Shown in pieces: positions 36,299 through 45,119 of a stretch of DNA of 64,000 nucleotides. Each line of letters starts with the position of its first letter. Position 1 is the stretch's first letter. The notes beneath the pieces were generated by a model. That model had not been told where the DNA came from and searched no databases. It worked only from the letters and a program-made list of their open reading frames with translations. This stretch comes from Pinisolibacter aquiterrae (GTDB lineage Bacteria > Pseudomonadota > Alphaproteobacteria > Rhizobiales > Ancalomicrobiaceae), in contig NZ_JAFNIH010000009.1 in assembly GCF_019160155.1 (NCBI RefSeq), forward strand, positions 27,435 through 91,434. Reading direction: 5' to 3'. Made by a program: the position numbers and the translations under genes.

Positions 36299-37237
36299 TC
36301 ACCGCGTTTCGACGAACGTCCGCAACAGGTGGTGGGCGATGGCGATCGGCGGCGGCGCGACGAGGCCGTCGGGATGGCGCCGGTCGAGGAGGAGGCGGGC
36401 CTCGTCGCGGTCGAACCAGCGGCAATCGGCCAGTTCCTTCGGATCGATCCGGATCGTGCGGTCGAGGGCGTGGGCGCGCACGCCGATCATGAGCGAGCCG
36501 GGAAAGGGCCAGGGTTCGCTGGCGACATAGGCGATCGCGCCGACGGCGATGCCGGCCTCCTCGAGGGTCTCGCGGCGCACCGCCCCCTCGATGGTCTCGC
36601 CCGGTTCCATGAACCCGGCGAGGCAGGACCACATCCCCTCCGGAAAGGCGTGGCCGCGTCCGAGCAGGCAGCGCTCGCCGTCCTCCACCAGCATGATCAC
36701 CACCGGGTCGGTGCGCGGGAAATGCTCGGTCGAGCACGACGGGCAGACGCGTTTCCACCCGGCCGAGGTCGGCCGCGAGGCGGCGCCGCAACGGGCGCAG
36801 AAGCGATGTCCCTCGTGCCAATGGTGGAGGGCGCGGGCGGCGGCGAGGGCGCCGTAATGCGTGTCGGGGAGCGTGCCGGCGATCGCCAGGGCGCGCAGTT
36901 CGATCAGTTCGAGGCCGGCGGCTGCCGCGCGGTCGGGGTCGGCGAGAGGCAGGGCGAACCAGCCGACACCGGCGTCGGTGCCGAGGAAGATCGGCTCGGC
37001 GTCGGAGGGGGCGAGGCGGGCGGCGAGGTCGCCGTCGAGGGCGGCGTCGAGGCCACCGTCCGAGCGGCGGGCGACGACGACGCGGCTGCCGGAGGTCACC
37101 AGGGTTCGGGCGCGGCGGTCGGCGGCGAGCGCGGCGAGGGCGGGAACGTCGTCGCGCAGGTCGGCGCGGCGGTCGAGCGCCGTGCGGGCGAAGCGGAAGT
37201 CGAGCGACGGCTCGGACGGCGGAGCGGGCGGGAGCAT
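36299..37237 (-). CDS. nudC: NADH pyrophosphatase / NAD-capped RNA hydrolase NudC
   Basis: The 312-residue Nudix enzyme has a zinc ribbon with Cys147, Cys150, Cys165 and Cys168, and a Nudix box from residue 208 (GFMEPGETIEGAVRRETLEE, AGI). ASEPWPFPGSLMIG after it matches the NudC-specific SQPWPFPxS motif. It splits NAD(H) into NMN and AMP and removes NAD caps from RNA. The N-terminal 130 residues form the family's substrate-recognition domain. It lies 26 bases downstream of the HIT-protein gene on the same strand. Confidence 0.93.
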   Translation of the reverse strand: MLPPAPPSEPSLDFRFARTALDRRADLRDDVPALAALAADRRARTLVTSGSRVVVARRSDGGLDAALDGDLAARLAPSDAEPIFLGTDAGVGWFALPLADPDRAAAAGLELIELRALAIAGTLPDTHYGALAAARALHHWHEGHRFCARCGAASRPTSAGWKRVCPSCSTEHFPRTDPVVIMLVEDGERCLLGRGHAFPEGMWSCLAGFMEPGETIEGAVRRETLEEAGIAVGAIAYVASEPWPFPGSLMIGVRAHALDRTIRIDPKELADCRWFDRDEARLLLDRRHPDGLVAPPPIAIAHHLLRTFVETR

Positions 37238-37263
37238 GCGTCGACCTCTTCGCGTCGGGCGGC

Positions 37264-37671
37264 TCAGGCGAGCCGGCGGGTGAGGCGGTCGGCGAGATCG
37301 TCGAGCGCGGCGTCGGCGAGCGGACGCGCGAGTGGGCGCCCCCAGACCGGGTTCGGCCAGGCGGGATCGTCGCGGAAGCGGGCGATCACGTGAACGTGGA
37401 GCTGGGCGACGACGTTGCCGAGGGCGGCGACGTTGAGCTTGTGGGCGCCGGTCTCGGCGCGCAGGGCGTCGGCGACGCGAGTGATCTCGTCGAAGAGGAG
37501 GGCGCGGTCGGCCGGCTCGAGGTCGAGGATCTCGACCAGATCGGCGCGGCGCGGCACCAGGATCAGCCAGGGGTGATCGCTCGGCCGCATCGCCAGCACG
37601 CGTGAGAGGGCGAGATCGCAGAGCGGCCGGGTGTCGGCGGCGAGGCGCGGATCGAGAGTGAAGACGGTCAT
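37264..37671 (-). CDS. HIT family protein
   Basis: The 135-residue histidine-triad nucleotide hydrolase or transferase has HPWLILVPRRADLVEILDLE and VAQLHVHVIARFRDDPAWPNPVWG. The usual HxHxHxx triad is reduced: HVHVIAR keeps two of the three histidines. I recognise the DDPAWPxPVWG ending from a HIT subfamily common in alphaproteobacteria, so the change is probably subfamily-wide. The nucleophilic His is retained as the middle residue if HVH aligns with the first two. The substrate is unknown. It is 26 bases from nudC and 58 from ptsH on the same strand. Confidence 0.85.
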   Translation of the reverse strand: MTVFTLDPRLAADTRPLCDLALSRVLAMRPSDHPWLILVPRRADLVEILDLEPADRALLFDEITRVADALRAETGAHKLNVAALGNVVAQLHVHVIARFRDDPAWPNPVWGRPLARPLADAALDDLADRLTRRLA

Positions 37672-37729
37672 GGCGAACCCAGGTTTGCGAGACGGTCCGG
37701 CCGCGCGGGAGCGCGTCGCCTCCGCCGCC

Positions 37730-38017
37730 TCATTCCTCGTGGAAGCGGGCCTCGACCAGATCGACGATGGCCTGCATCGCCTCGGCGGCCTGGGGGCCGC
37801 GGGTGGTCACGTGGATCGAGGTGCCGATCGAGGCGGCGAGCATCATCAGACCCATGATCGAGGTGCCGCAGACCGACTGATTGTCCTTGGAGACCTCGAC
37901 CTCGGCGTCGAAGGATTCGACCGTCTGGACGAATTTGGCCGAGGCGCGGGCGTGGAGGCCTCGCTTGTTGGTGATGGGGATGTCGCGTTCGATGCCGGCC
38001 GTCGCGTCTGCGCTCAT
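37730..38017 (-). CDS. ptsH: Phosphocarrier protein HPr
   Basis: The 95-residue HPr has the phospho-accepting His22 in KRGLHARASAKFVQ (His15 in E. coli numbering) and the regulatory Ser53 in CGTSIMGLMMLAAS (Ser46). It takes phosphate from EI(Ntr) (PtsP, at 51 kb in this window) and passes it to EIIA(Man). HprK can phosphorylate the Ser. No sugar permease gene is nearby, so this is a regulatory PTS. It lies 7 bases after the EIIA gene on the same strand. Confidence 0.93.
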   Translation of the reverse strand: MSADATAGIERDIPITNKRGLHARASAKFVQTVESFDAEVEVSKDNQSVCGTSIMGLMMLAASIGTSIHVTTRGPQAAEAMQAIVDLVEARFHEE

Positions 38018-38024
38018 GCGTTCC

Positions 38025-38423
38025 TCAGCCCTGGAGAACCTGACTGGCCACGTTGATGTACTTGCGACCGGCCTCCTTGGCCTCGATCACCGCGTCGAGC
38101 AACTTGCGCTCGCTGCGGACCTTGGCGAGCTTGACCAGGAGCGGCAGATTCATGCCGGCGACCACTTCGATCGAACCGCCGTTCATCACCGAGATCGCCA
38201 TGTTGGAAGGCGTGCCGCCGAACATGTCGGTGAGAATGGCGACGCCCTCGCCGGTGTCGACGGAGGTCACGGCGGCGAGGATGTCGCCGCGCCGCTGCTC
38301 CATGTCGTCCTCCGGGCCGATGCAGATCGTGGCGATCTGGCGTTGAGGGCCTACGACGTGTTCCAGAGCCTTGACGAACTCTTTGGCGAGATCCCCGTGC
38401 GTGACGAGGACGAGACCGATCAT
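38025..38423 (-). CDS. PTS system mannose-type EIIA component
   Basis: The 132-residue EIIA(Man) domain has the phospho-His9 in MIGLVLVTHGDLA, and ILTDMFGGTPSNMAI. It stands alone with no IIB, IIC or IID genes, as in most Hyphomicrobiales, where it acts as the output of a regulatory phosphorelay. The start ATG 38423 follows AGGAG; the longer frame to 38486 is rejected. Target proteins are not known from this sequence. Confidence 0.92.
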   Translation of the reverse strand: MIGLVLVTHGDLAKEFVKALEHVVGPQRQIATICIGPEDDMEQRRGDILAAVTSVDTGEGVAILTDMFGGTPSNMAISVMNGGSIEVVAGMNLPLLVKLAKVRSERKLLDAVIEAKEAGRKYINVASQVLQG

Positions 38424-38579
38424 GGAGTGCGCTCCTGCGGGCCGACGGGGAGGCGAGCCGGCGCGTCTCTCTCGCGAGAGGACCACGCCACACCCGCTTC
38501 CGGGTAGCGCGCAAAAATGGGCGGGACGAGCGCGAAGTTCAAGTGAGAATGTTCGGATATTGCAAAATCCTGCAGTGCG

Positions 38580-39032
38580 TCACGGGTTTTCGTCGAGCGC
38601 GCGCAGGGCGTTTCGCACACGCAAAACCGCGCGGCGATCGTCGCGCCAGAGCCTGAGACAGGGCAGGCGGAGGCCGTCGAGCACGGCGAATCGCGCCTCG
38701 TCCTCGGGCATGCGCGGCGGCAGGGTCGCCTCGATGTCGACCACCAGGGCGATCACGGCGGCCGGCTCGTAGGGCAGGGTGACGATGCCGAGACCGCGCA
38801 GTTCGATCAGGCCGGCGATGGTCGTCGGCGTGCGGGCGACGAGGCGCCCGTGGGCGGCGCCGACCACGACGCGGTCGTCGGCGATCAGCGCGGCGTCGCG
38901 GCCGCGCGCCAGGGCGTCGTCGAGGAGATCGAGCACCAGGCACGACTTGCCGGCGCCGGAGGCCCCGCGTACCAGCACGCCGCGCCCCTCGTAGAGAACG
39001 GCGCAGGCATGGATGGTCGCGCCGTCGGCCAT
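38580..39032 (-). CDS. hprK: HPr kinase/phosphorylase, short alphaproteobacterial form
   Basis: The 150-residue product contains only the C-terminal kinase domain of HprK, with Walker A GASGAGKS at residues 23-30 and ELRGLGIVTLPYEP, the HprK signature loop. It lacks the N-terminal domain of the about 310-residue firmicute enzyme, which is normal in alphaproteobacteria. It phosphorylates and dephosphorylates Ser53 of HPr in response to metabolites. Its start lies 1 base from the chvG stop, so it is co-transcribed with the two-component system. The 156 bases to the EIIA gene may hold a second promoter. Confidence 0.92.
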   Translation of the reverse strand: MADGATIHACAVLYEGRGVLVRGASGAGKSCLVLDLLDDALARGRDAALIADDRVVVGAAHGRLVARTPTTIAGLIELRGLGIVTLPYEPAAVIALVVDIEATLPPRMPEDEARFAVLDGLRLPCLRLWRDDRRAVLRVRNALRALDENP

Positions 39033-39033
39033 G

Positions 39034-40821
39034 TCAGGTCACCGCTCCGCCGGGAAGGGACACGGTGAAGCGGGCGCCGGAGACGGTGCCGTCGGCGGCG
39101 GTGCGGTTGCGGGCGATCAGCGTGCCGCCGTGCGCCTCGACGATCTGGCGGGAGATGGCGAGGCCGAGGCCGGAGTTGTTGCCGAAGCCCTCGCTGTCGG
39201 GGCGGTCGGTGTAGAAGCGCTCGAAGATGCGCTCGGCCTGATCGGGGCGGATGCCGGGGCCGTCGTCGTCGACGACGATCTCGACGCGGCCGCCGGTGGC
39301 GACCAGTTCGACCCGCACCTCGCCGCCGTCGGGCGAGAAGGAGCGGGCGTTGTCGACGAGATTGGTCAGCACCTGACCGAGGCGGCTGTCGTGGCCCATC
39401 ACGAAGAAGGCGAGATGGGGCGCGCCGAGCGGACGGGCGGAGAGCGTCACCTTCTGATCGCGCTTGGCGGCGAGGTCGTTCTGCAGCGACACGACCGCCT
39501 CGACCAGAGCCTGGACGTCGACCGGGGCGCTGTCCTGGCGGGCGAGTTCGGCATCGAGGCGGGAGGCGTCGGAAATGTCGGTGATCAGGCGGTCGAGGCG
39601 TTTGACGTCGTGCTGGACGATCTCGATCAGGCGGGCGCGCGAGGTGTCGTTGCGGGCGAGCGGCAGGGTCTCGACGGCGCTCCTGAGCGAGGTCAGCGGG
39701 TTCTTCAATTCGTGGGCGACGTCGGCGGCGAAACTCTCGATCGCGTCCATGCGGCCATAGAGCGAATTGGTCATGTCGCGCAGCGCCCGCGAGAGATGGC
39801 CGATCTCGTCGCTGCGCTCGGAGAAGTCGGGGATCTCCTCGCGCGCCTTGACCGAGCGGCGGACCCGGTCGGCGGCGGCGGCGAGGCGGCGCAGCGGCGC
39901 GGCGATGGTGCCGGCGAGCAGGGTCGACAGGAGCACGATGACGATCGCGGCGACCAGGAAGACGCGCAGGATCGCCATGCGCTCGTTGCGCACGATCGCG
40001 TCGATGTCGCCGCCGGGGGTGGAGAGTTGAAGGGCGCCGAGGATGGTGCGGCCGCGGCGGATCGGCACCGCCACGGTGACGATCATCTCGCCGTGGGTGG
40101 TGACGCGGACGATCGGTGTGGTCGTGCCGGCGAGGGCGGCGGCGACCTCCGGATAGTCCTTGCCGGCGGAGATGCCCAATTCGCGATAGACCGGCAGATC
40201 GTGACCGCCGCGCATCCAGCGCGAGACCACCTCGAGGGTGCGGTGGAAGAGGCCGGGATCGGGCGCCGGCGCCGGCGCCACCAGTTCGGGCGAGAAGAAG
40301 CCGCCGGCGCGGTAGAGCGTGCGGCTGTCGAGCACCAGGAAGCCGTCGCGGTCCCAGACGCGGGCCGGGGTCTTGGCCGGGGAGATGAGGCGGCGCAGGA
40401 TCGGCGCGACGCGCATCGGGTCGATCGGGAATTCGAGCGGCGAGATCTCGTCGCCGGTGTCGGGTTGTTCGCTCTTGTCGCCGATCTCGGCCCGGAGCAG
40501 GGCGTCGAGATCGATGCCGGAGGCGCCCGATTCCTTCTGAGAGGAGGCGCCGATCGCGGCGGCGATGATCTCGCCCTGGGTCTGGAGGCTCTCGATGCGG
40601 GCGTCGGTCAGGCCGGCGCGGAACTGATTGAGATAGAGGATCGCCAGCACCAGCGCGAAGAGGCCGGTGAAGTTCAGGAGAACGATGCGGCGGGTCAGGC
40701 TCGAGAAGGCGGTGTCGCCGAACAGGCGCAGGAGGCGGCGGGCGAGCAGCCGCAACACCCGCGTGCCACGTCGAGGCCGCGGGAGCGTCGCCGCCGGGTC
40801 GTCGTCGATCTCGACCGCCAC
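39034..40821 (-). CDS. chvG: Sensor histidine kinase ChvG (ExoS family)
   Basis: The 595-residue kinase has two membrane helices (about 46-64 and 285-307 in this start) bracketing a periplasmic sensor, HAMP (PLRRLAAAADRVRR), a HisKA domain with His370 in FAADVAHELKNPLTS and an HATPase domain (LTNLVDNARSFSPDGG, DDGPGIRPDQAERIFERFYT, NNSGLGLAISRQIV). ChvG responds to acid or envelope change, held off by ExoR in rhizobia. The start is set at GTG 40821, 8 bases after the chvI stop and with AGGAG upstream; ATG 40860 inside chvI is the alternative. It is co-transcribed with chvI and hprK. Confidence 0.93.
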   Translation of the reverse strand: MAVEIDDDPAATLPRPRRGTRVLRLLARRLLRLFGDTAFSSLTRRIVLLNFTGLFALVLAILYLNQFRAGLTDARIESLQTQGEIIAAAIGASSQKESGASGIDLDALLRAEIGDKSEQPDTGDEISPLEFPIDPMRVAPILRRLISPAKTPARVWDRDGFLVLDSRTLYRAGGFFSPELVAPAPAPDPGLFHRTLEVVSRWMRGGHDLPVYRELGISAGKDYPEVAAALAGTTTPIVRVTTHGEMIVTVAVPIRRGRTILGALQLSTPGGDIDAIVRNERMAILRVFLVAAIVIVLLSTLLAGTIAAPLRRLAAAADRVRRSVKAREEIPDFSERSDEIGHLSRALRDMTNSLYGRMDAIESFAADVAHELKNPLTSLRSAVETLPLARNDTSRARLIEIVQHDVKRLDRLITDISDASRLDAELARQDSAPVDVQALVEAVVSLQNDLAAKRDQKVTLSARPLGAPHLAFFVMGHDSRLGQVLTNLVDNARSFSPDGGEVRVELVATGGRVEIVVDDDGPGIRPDQAERIFERFYTDRPDSEGFGNNSGLGLAISRQIVEAHGGTLIARNRTAADGTVSGARFTVSLPGGAVT

Positions 40822-40828
40822 TGGACCG

Positions 40829-41530
40829 TCACATCTCCTTGAAGCGGTAGCCGACGCCATAGAGCGTCTCGATCATCTCGAAGTCGTCGTCGACCGCCTT
40901 GAACTTCTTGCGCAGCCGCTTGATGTGGCTGTCGATGGTGCGGTCGTCGACGTAGACCTGATCGTCGTAGGCGGCATCCATCAGGGCGTTGCGGCTCTTC
41001 ACCACGCCGGGGCGTTGGGCGAGAGAATAGAGAATGAGGAACTCGGTGACGGTGAGCACCACCGGCTCGCCCTTCCAGGTGCAGGTGTGGCGCTCCTGGT
41101 CCATCGACAGCGGGCCGCGCTCCAGGATCCGGGCGGCGTCGGTCGGCTTGACCGCGCCCTCGCCCTTCGGAGCGACCCGGCGCAGAACCGCCTTGACCCG
41201 CTCGACCAGAAGCCGCTGGGAGAAGGGCTTCCGGATGAAGTCGTCGGCGCCCATCTTGAGGCCGAACAGCTCGTCGATCTCGTCGTCCTTGGAGGTGAGG
41301 AAGATCACCGGCAGCTCGGACTTCTGGCGCAGGCGGCGCAGAAGCTCCATGCCGTCCATGCGCGGCATCTTGATGTCGAAGATGGCGAGGTCGGGCGGAT
41401 TGGCCTTGAGACCGTCGAGCGCGGAGGCGCCGTCGGTATAGGTCTGGACCCGGTAGCCTTCGGACTCGAGCGCGATGGAGACGGAGGTCAGGATGTTGCG
41501 GTCGTCGTCGACGAGGGCGATGGTGGGCAT
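40829..41530 (-). CDS. chvI: Response regulator ChvI (OmpR family)
   Basis: The 233-residue regulator has a receiver domain with the phospho-acceptor Asp52 in [14 protein letters not shown] and Lys in [11 protein letters not shown], and an OmpR-type winged helix ([42 protein letters not shown]). It partners ChvG. In Agrobacterium and Sinorhizobium the pair governs acid response, exopolysaccharide, motility and symbiosis or virulence. The start ATG 41530 follows GGAGAT; a longer frame to 42415 is rejected. It is the first gene of a chvI-chvG-hprK run. Confidence 0.95.
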   Translation of the reverse strand: MPTIALVDDDRNILTSVSIALESEGYRVQTYTDGASALDGLKANPPDLAIFDIKMPRMDGMELLRRLRQKSELPVIFLTSKDDEIDELFGLKMGADDFIRKPFSQRLLVERVKAVLRRVAPKGEGAVKPTDAARILERGPLSMDQERHTCTWKGEPVVLTVTEFLILYSLAQRPGVVKSRNALMDAAYDDQVYVDDRTIDSHIKRLRKKFKAVDDDFEMIETLYGVGYRFKEM

Positions 41531-41746
41531 GGGTATGCCGATCTCCGTGCGGGGGGCGTCATTCGGGGCCCAATACCACGGCGAATGCGCGCAAATCATG
41601 GCGGTGATCATAACCGAGACCGTCAAGTCCCGCCACCGCCGCGAGAATCGGTTGCGGGCCGGGACGGGCCTCGCCCCCGCGCGGATTGACGCGGGGGCGC
41701 GCCTCGTCCGACATGGACGCCGCCCGCTTCGCTTCGAGGACGTCCG

Positions 41747-42473
41747 ATGACCGAGCCCGCCTTCTCTCCCGTCGAGACCTCGCGCCGCCTGATCCGGCAG
41801 GCGCGCACCGCCGCGCTGGCGACGATCGCGCGGCGCACCGGCCATCCGTTCGGATCGATGGTCTCGGTCGCCTGCGAGCCGGACGGAACGCCGATCCTGC
41901 TGATGTCGACGCTGGCGGCGCATTCGCGCAATCTCGCCGAGGATCCGCGCGCCTCGCTCCTCTACGAGGATCGCACCGTGCCGGATCCGCAGCAGGGTGG
42001 CCGCGTCACCGTGGTCGGACGGATCGAGCGGATCGAGGCGGCGACGGAGGCGGCGCGGCGCTATCTGGCGCGACTGCCGGAGGCGGCGCTCTATGCCGGA
42101 TTCGGCGATTTCGCCTTCTTCCGGCTGGTGGTGGAGGAGGCCCATCTCGTCGCCGGATTCGGCCGGGCGATGCGGGTGCGGCGCGAGGATCTGCTGCTCG
42201 ATCCGACCGGCTGTGAGGCGCTCGTCGCGGCGGAGGCGGCGGTGGTGGCGGCGATCGAGGCGGAGGCGGGGCGCGTCGCGCCTGGCGGCGAGGCTCGGGG
42301 CGCCGGCCGGCGATTGGCACGTCGTGGGTCTCGACCCCGAGGGGCTCGATCTCGCCACCGGCGATGGGCCGTATCGAGCGTTTCGACGCCTCACCTTCGG
42401 CGAAATCGCGCACACGGGCGCGGATTTCGAGGCGGCGCTGCGTCGTTGGGAAGAATCCAGTATCTTGCAATAA
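41747..42473 (+). pseudogene. HugZ-like pyridoxamine 5'-phosphate oxidase-related protein, frameshifted
   Basis: The first 180 residues are a split-barrel FMN/heme-binding domain ([64 protein letters not shown]). Near 42287 the frame shifts; the C-terminal domain ([38 protein letters not shown]) continues in another frame to TAA 42471-42473. The length lacks 2 bases modulo 3, consistent with loss of one CG unit from a GCGCGC run. Intact HugZ-type proteins bind heme or flavin. The position between chvI and pckA recalls an equivalent small gene in rhizobia. Consensus error is possible. Confidence 0.75.
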
Positions 42474-42928
42474 ATTTCTTAAATCGTTGTAGTTCGCACT
42501 ACGCATTCGATCCGACTTACGACTCCCTTGTTTACATCGGGAACGATGTAGTATTTTGCGCGCGCTCGATGGAACGAGCGCAAAAGGATAGTCAACCGAC
42601 AGGGCGTGGGCCGAGCCCCGATTTCGAAGACTTCGAAAAAGGGCGCCGAACCGACGTCGCTGTTCAGGGTGGAGTCGTTTTTTTGATGCGGATCGGGGGA
42701 TCGCGTTCGGGGGTCGAGGGGGGAGCGTTCCATCGCGAACGCCTCGTGAGCCCGAGCAGAATCCATCTCGAATAGGGGCGTTTCCGTCCTCGGGTGGTCT
42801 TCGTGCCGCCCTCCGAAGTCGTTTGCCTCCACCGGCGAATCGCAAGCCCTATCGACACGCGCTCCCGGTCCCCGTCAGGTCGAAGCCCGGGCGGGGCGAG
42901 AGCGCGACACCTCCACCGGAGAACCTTG
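42474..42928 (+). promoter_or_regulatory. pckG upstream region with three inverted repeats
   Basis: No gene is seen in 455 bases, and 42474-42560 is distinctly AT-rich. GTAGT/ACTAC (42489-42502), TACATCG/CGATGTA (42533-42550, 4-base centre) and GCGCTCG/CGAGCGC further on form successive palindromes. The middle one is a good operator candidate for control of the PEP carboxykinase. ChvI controls pckA expression under acid conditions in Agrobacterium, but no ChvI motif can be asserted here. The region may also contain the terminator of the upstream gene. Confidence 0.45.
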
Positions 42929-44746
42929 ATGTCTCGAGCTCCCACCATGAACGCCAAATTGATCGCCTGGGTCGACGAGGTCGCCAAGCTGACCAAGCCC
43001 GCCAAGATCCATTGGTGTGACGGTTCGCAGGAAGAATACGACGCTCTCTGCCAGGAACTGGTGGATGCGGGCGTGTTCACGCGCCTCAACCCCGACAAGC
43101 GCCCGAACAGCTTCCTGGCGCGCTCGTCGCCGTCCGACGTGGCGCGTGTCGAGGATCGCACCTTCATCTGCTCGAAGCTCAAGGAAGACGCCGGCCCGAC
43201 CAACAACTGGGCGGATCCGGACGAGATGCGCGCGACCATGACCGGCCTGTTCGACGGCTGCATGAAGGGGCGTACCATGTACGTCATCCCCTTCTCCATG
43301 GGTCCGCTCGGCTCCAAGATCGCCCAGATCGGCGTGGAACTGACCGACTCGGCTTATGTCGCGGTCCACATGCGCATCATGACCCGGATGGGTCAGAAGG
43401 TGCTCGACGTGCTCGGCGACGACGATTTCGTTCCGGCGATCCACTCGGTCGGCGCGCCGCTCGAGCCGGGTCAGAAGGATTCCACCTGGCCCTGCAACGA
43501 CACCAAGTACATCGTCCACTTCCCCGAGACCCGTGAGATCTGGTCCTACGGCTCGGGCTACGGCGGCAACGCGCTGCTCGGCAAGAAGTGCTTCGCGCTG
43601 CGCATCGCCTCGGTGATGGCGCGCGACGAGGGCTGGCTCGCCGAGCACATGCTCATCCTCGGCGTGAAGAACCCGCAGGGCGAGAAGACCTACGTGGCGG
43701 CCGCCTTCCCGTCGGCCTGCGGCAAGACCAACTTCTCCATGCTGATCCCGCCCAAGGGCTACGAGGGCTGGGAAGTCACGACGATCGGCGACGACATCGC
43801 CTGGATCAAGCCGGACGCCAAGGGCGTGCTGCATGCGATCAACCCGGAGAACGGCCTCTTCGGCGTCGCTCCCGGCACCAACGACGTCTCCAACCCGAAC
43901 GCCCTCGCCACGCTCTACGCCAACTGCATCTTCACCAACGTGGCGATGACCCATGACGGCGACGTGTGGTGGGAAGGTCTGACCGACGAGGCGCCCTCGC
44001 ACCTCATCGACTGGACCGGCCAGGACTGGACCCCGGGCTGCGGCCGTCCGGCGGCGCATCCGAACTCCCGCTTCACCGCGCCGGCGAGCCAGGTTCCCTC
44101 GATCGACCCGGCCTGGGAAGATCCGGCGGGCGTGCCGATCTCGGCCTTCATCGTCGGTGGCCGCGTCTCCAAGGCGTTCCCGCTGGTGTTCCAGGCGTTC
44201 GACTGGAGCCACGGCGTCTATCTCGCCGCCACCATGGGCTCGGAAGCCACCGCCGCGGCCGTCGGTCAGGCGGCGATGCGTCGCGATCCCTTCGCCATGC
44301 TGCCGTTCTGCGGCTACAACATGGGCGACTACTGGGCGCATTGGCTCGATCTCGGCCGCAACCTGCCGAGCGCGCCGGGCATCTTCCGGGTCAACTGGTT
44401 CCGTAAGGACGAGAACGGCAAGTTCATCTGGCCGGGCTACGGCGACAACATGCGTGCCCTCGAGTGGATCGTCGCGCGCGTCCACGGTCACGCCGAGGCG
44501 GTCGAGAGCCCCTACGGCTGGGTGCCGCGCTATTCCGACCTGAACTGGAAGGGTCTCGACTTCCCGAAGGCCAAGTACGACGCCATCGTCAAGGTCGACC
44601 GGGAGAAGGGTCTGGCGGAAGCCGAGGAGCAGGTCGCGCACTTCGCTCAGTTCGGCGCCAAGCTGCCGAAGGAAATGGAGCTGCATCGTCAGCTCTTCGC
44701 GGCGCGCCTCGAGCGCTCGCCGGCGGTGTGGGAACTGCAGGACTGA
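42929..44746 (+). CDS. pckG: Phosphoenolpyruvate carboxykinase, GTP-dependent
   Basis: The 605-residue enzyme is of the GTP class (EC 4.1.1.32). Key features are the P-loop PSACGKTN at 261-268 with the hyper-reactive Cys264, GDDIAWI at 287-293, the Arg/Lys substrate region [15 protein letters not shown] (207-221), and the conserved ending region [14 protein letters not shown]. The ATP-type rhizobial PckA (about 535 residues) has a different P-loop, so the two are easily told apart. It converts oxaloacetate to PEP in gluconeogenesis. The start ATG 42929 follows CGGAGAA. A strong terminator follows. It lies near chvI, as the ATP-type gene does in many rhizobia. Confidence 0.95.
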   Translation: MSRAPTMNAKLIAWVDEVAKLTKPAKIHWCDGSQEEYDALCQELVDAGVFTRLNPDKRPNSFLARSSPSDVARVEDRTFICSKLKEDAGPTNNWADPDEMRATMTGLFDGCMKGRTMYVIPFSMGPLGSKIAQIGVELTDSAYVAVHMRIMTRMGQKVLDVLGDDDFVPAIHSVGAPLEPGQKDSTWPCNDTKYIVHFPETREIWSYGSGYGGNALLGKKCFALRIASVMARDEGWLAEHMLILGVKNPQGEKTYVAAAFPSACGKTNFSMLIPPKGYEGWEVTTIGDDIAWIKPDAKGVLHAINPENGLFGVAPGTNDVSNPNALATLYANCIFTNVAMTHDGDVWWEGLTDEAPSHLIDWTGQDWTPGCGRPAAHPNSRFTAPASQVPSIDPAWEDPAGVPISAFIVGGRVSKAFPLVFQAFDWSHGVYLAATMGSEATAAAVGQAAMRRDPFAMLPFCGYNMGDYWAHWLDLGRNLPSAPGIFRVNWFRKDENGKFIWPGYGDNMRALEWIVARVHGHAEAVESPYGWVPRYSDLNWKGLDFPKAKYDAIVKVDREKGLAEAEEQVAHFAQFGAKLPKEMELHRQLFAARLERSPAVWELQD

Positions 44747-44774
44747 TCCGAGGCTTTCTCGCGATCCGATCTTC

Positions 44775-44809
44775 GACGGCCCCGGAGCGATCCGGGGCCG
44801 TCTTCGTTT
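44775..44809 (+). terminator. Rho-independent terminator of pckG
   Basis: GACGGCCCCGGA (44775-44786) pairs with TCCGGGGCCGTC (44791-44802) over a GCGA tetraloop, followed by TTCGTTT. It begins 28 bases after the pckG stop. Confidence 0.82.
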
Positions 44810-45119
44810 CCACGGGTCGTCGGCGGGCGGCGTTCCCGACGGCCGCGATGAAACTCTATGTGCGCTGCATCGCGAATGAGCAGGTGCAATATGCTGCCGA
44901 AGGTGACCCTACGGGAAAGTGCATGATTTCCGCGCCTTCCCGAGATGGCACGAAGCTTGATGAAGAGCGTCACGTTCGATCGGGGACGGATCGAGCCATC
45001 GACGTATCTCTCTGGGGGAGGTCGCTCGAAGCGAAGGTGTTCATCGGGTCACCGTCGTGCAGGGCGGTGACGAACACTTCGGTCGGGTGATTTCGCCGAT
45101 GTGCAATCGGGGGTCTCAC
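44810..45119 (+). promoter_or_regulatory. Leader of the formate/nitrite transporter gene
   Basis: No gene is seen. A 9-bp hairpin, GTCACCGTC (45049-45057) and GGCGGTGAC (45064-45072) with hexaloop GTGCAG, lies 47 bases before the transporter ATG. Nitrogen-assimilation leaders bound by ANTAR proteins carry hexaloop hairpins, but this loop lacks the expected A1 and G4. A regulatory role is therefore only a possibility. Confidence 0.3.

Noticed and set aside
34137..36821. 894-residue minus-strand frame as one intact GGDEF/EAL protein
   Set aside because: Only the middle part has homology; the C-terminal 130 residues after the frame break and the N-terminal extension are low complexity and overlap nudC and the aminotransferase.
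42929..44746. ATP-type PckA
   Set aside because: The P-loop PSACGKTN and length of 605 belong to the GTP class.
45049..45072. ANTAR target hairpin
   Set aside because: The loop GTGCAG lacks the conserved A1 and G4, and no second hairpin or terminator is convincing.
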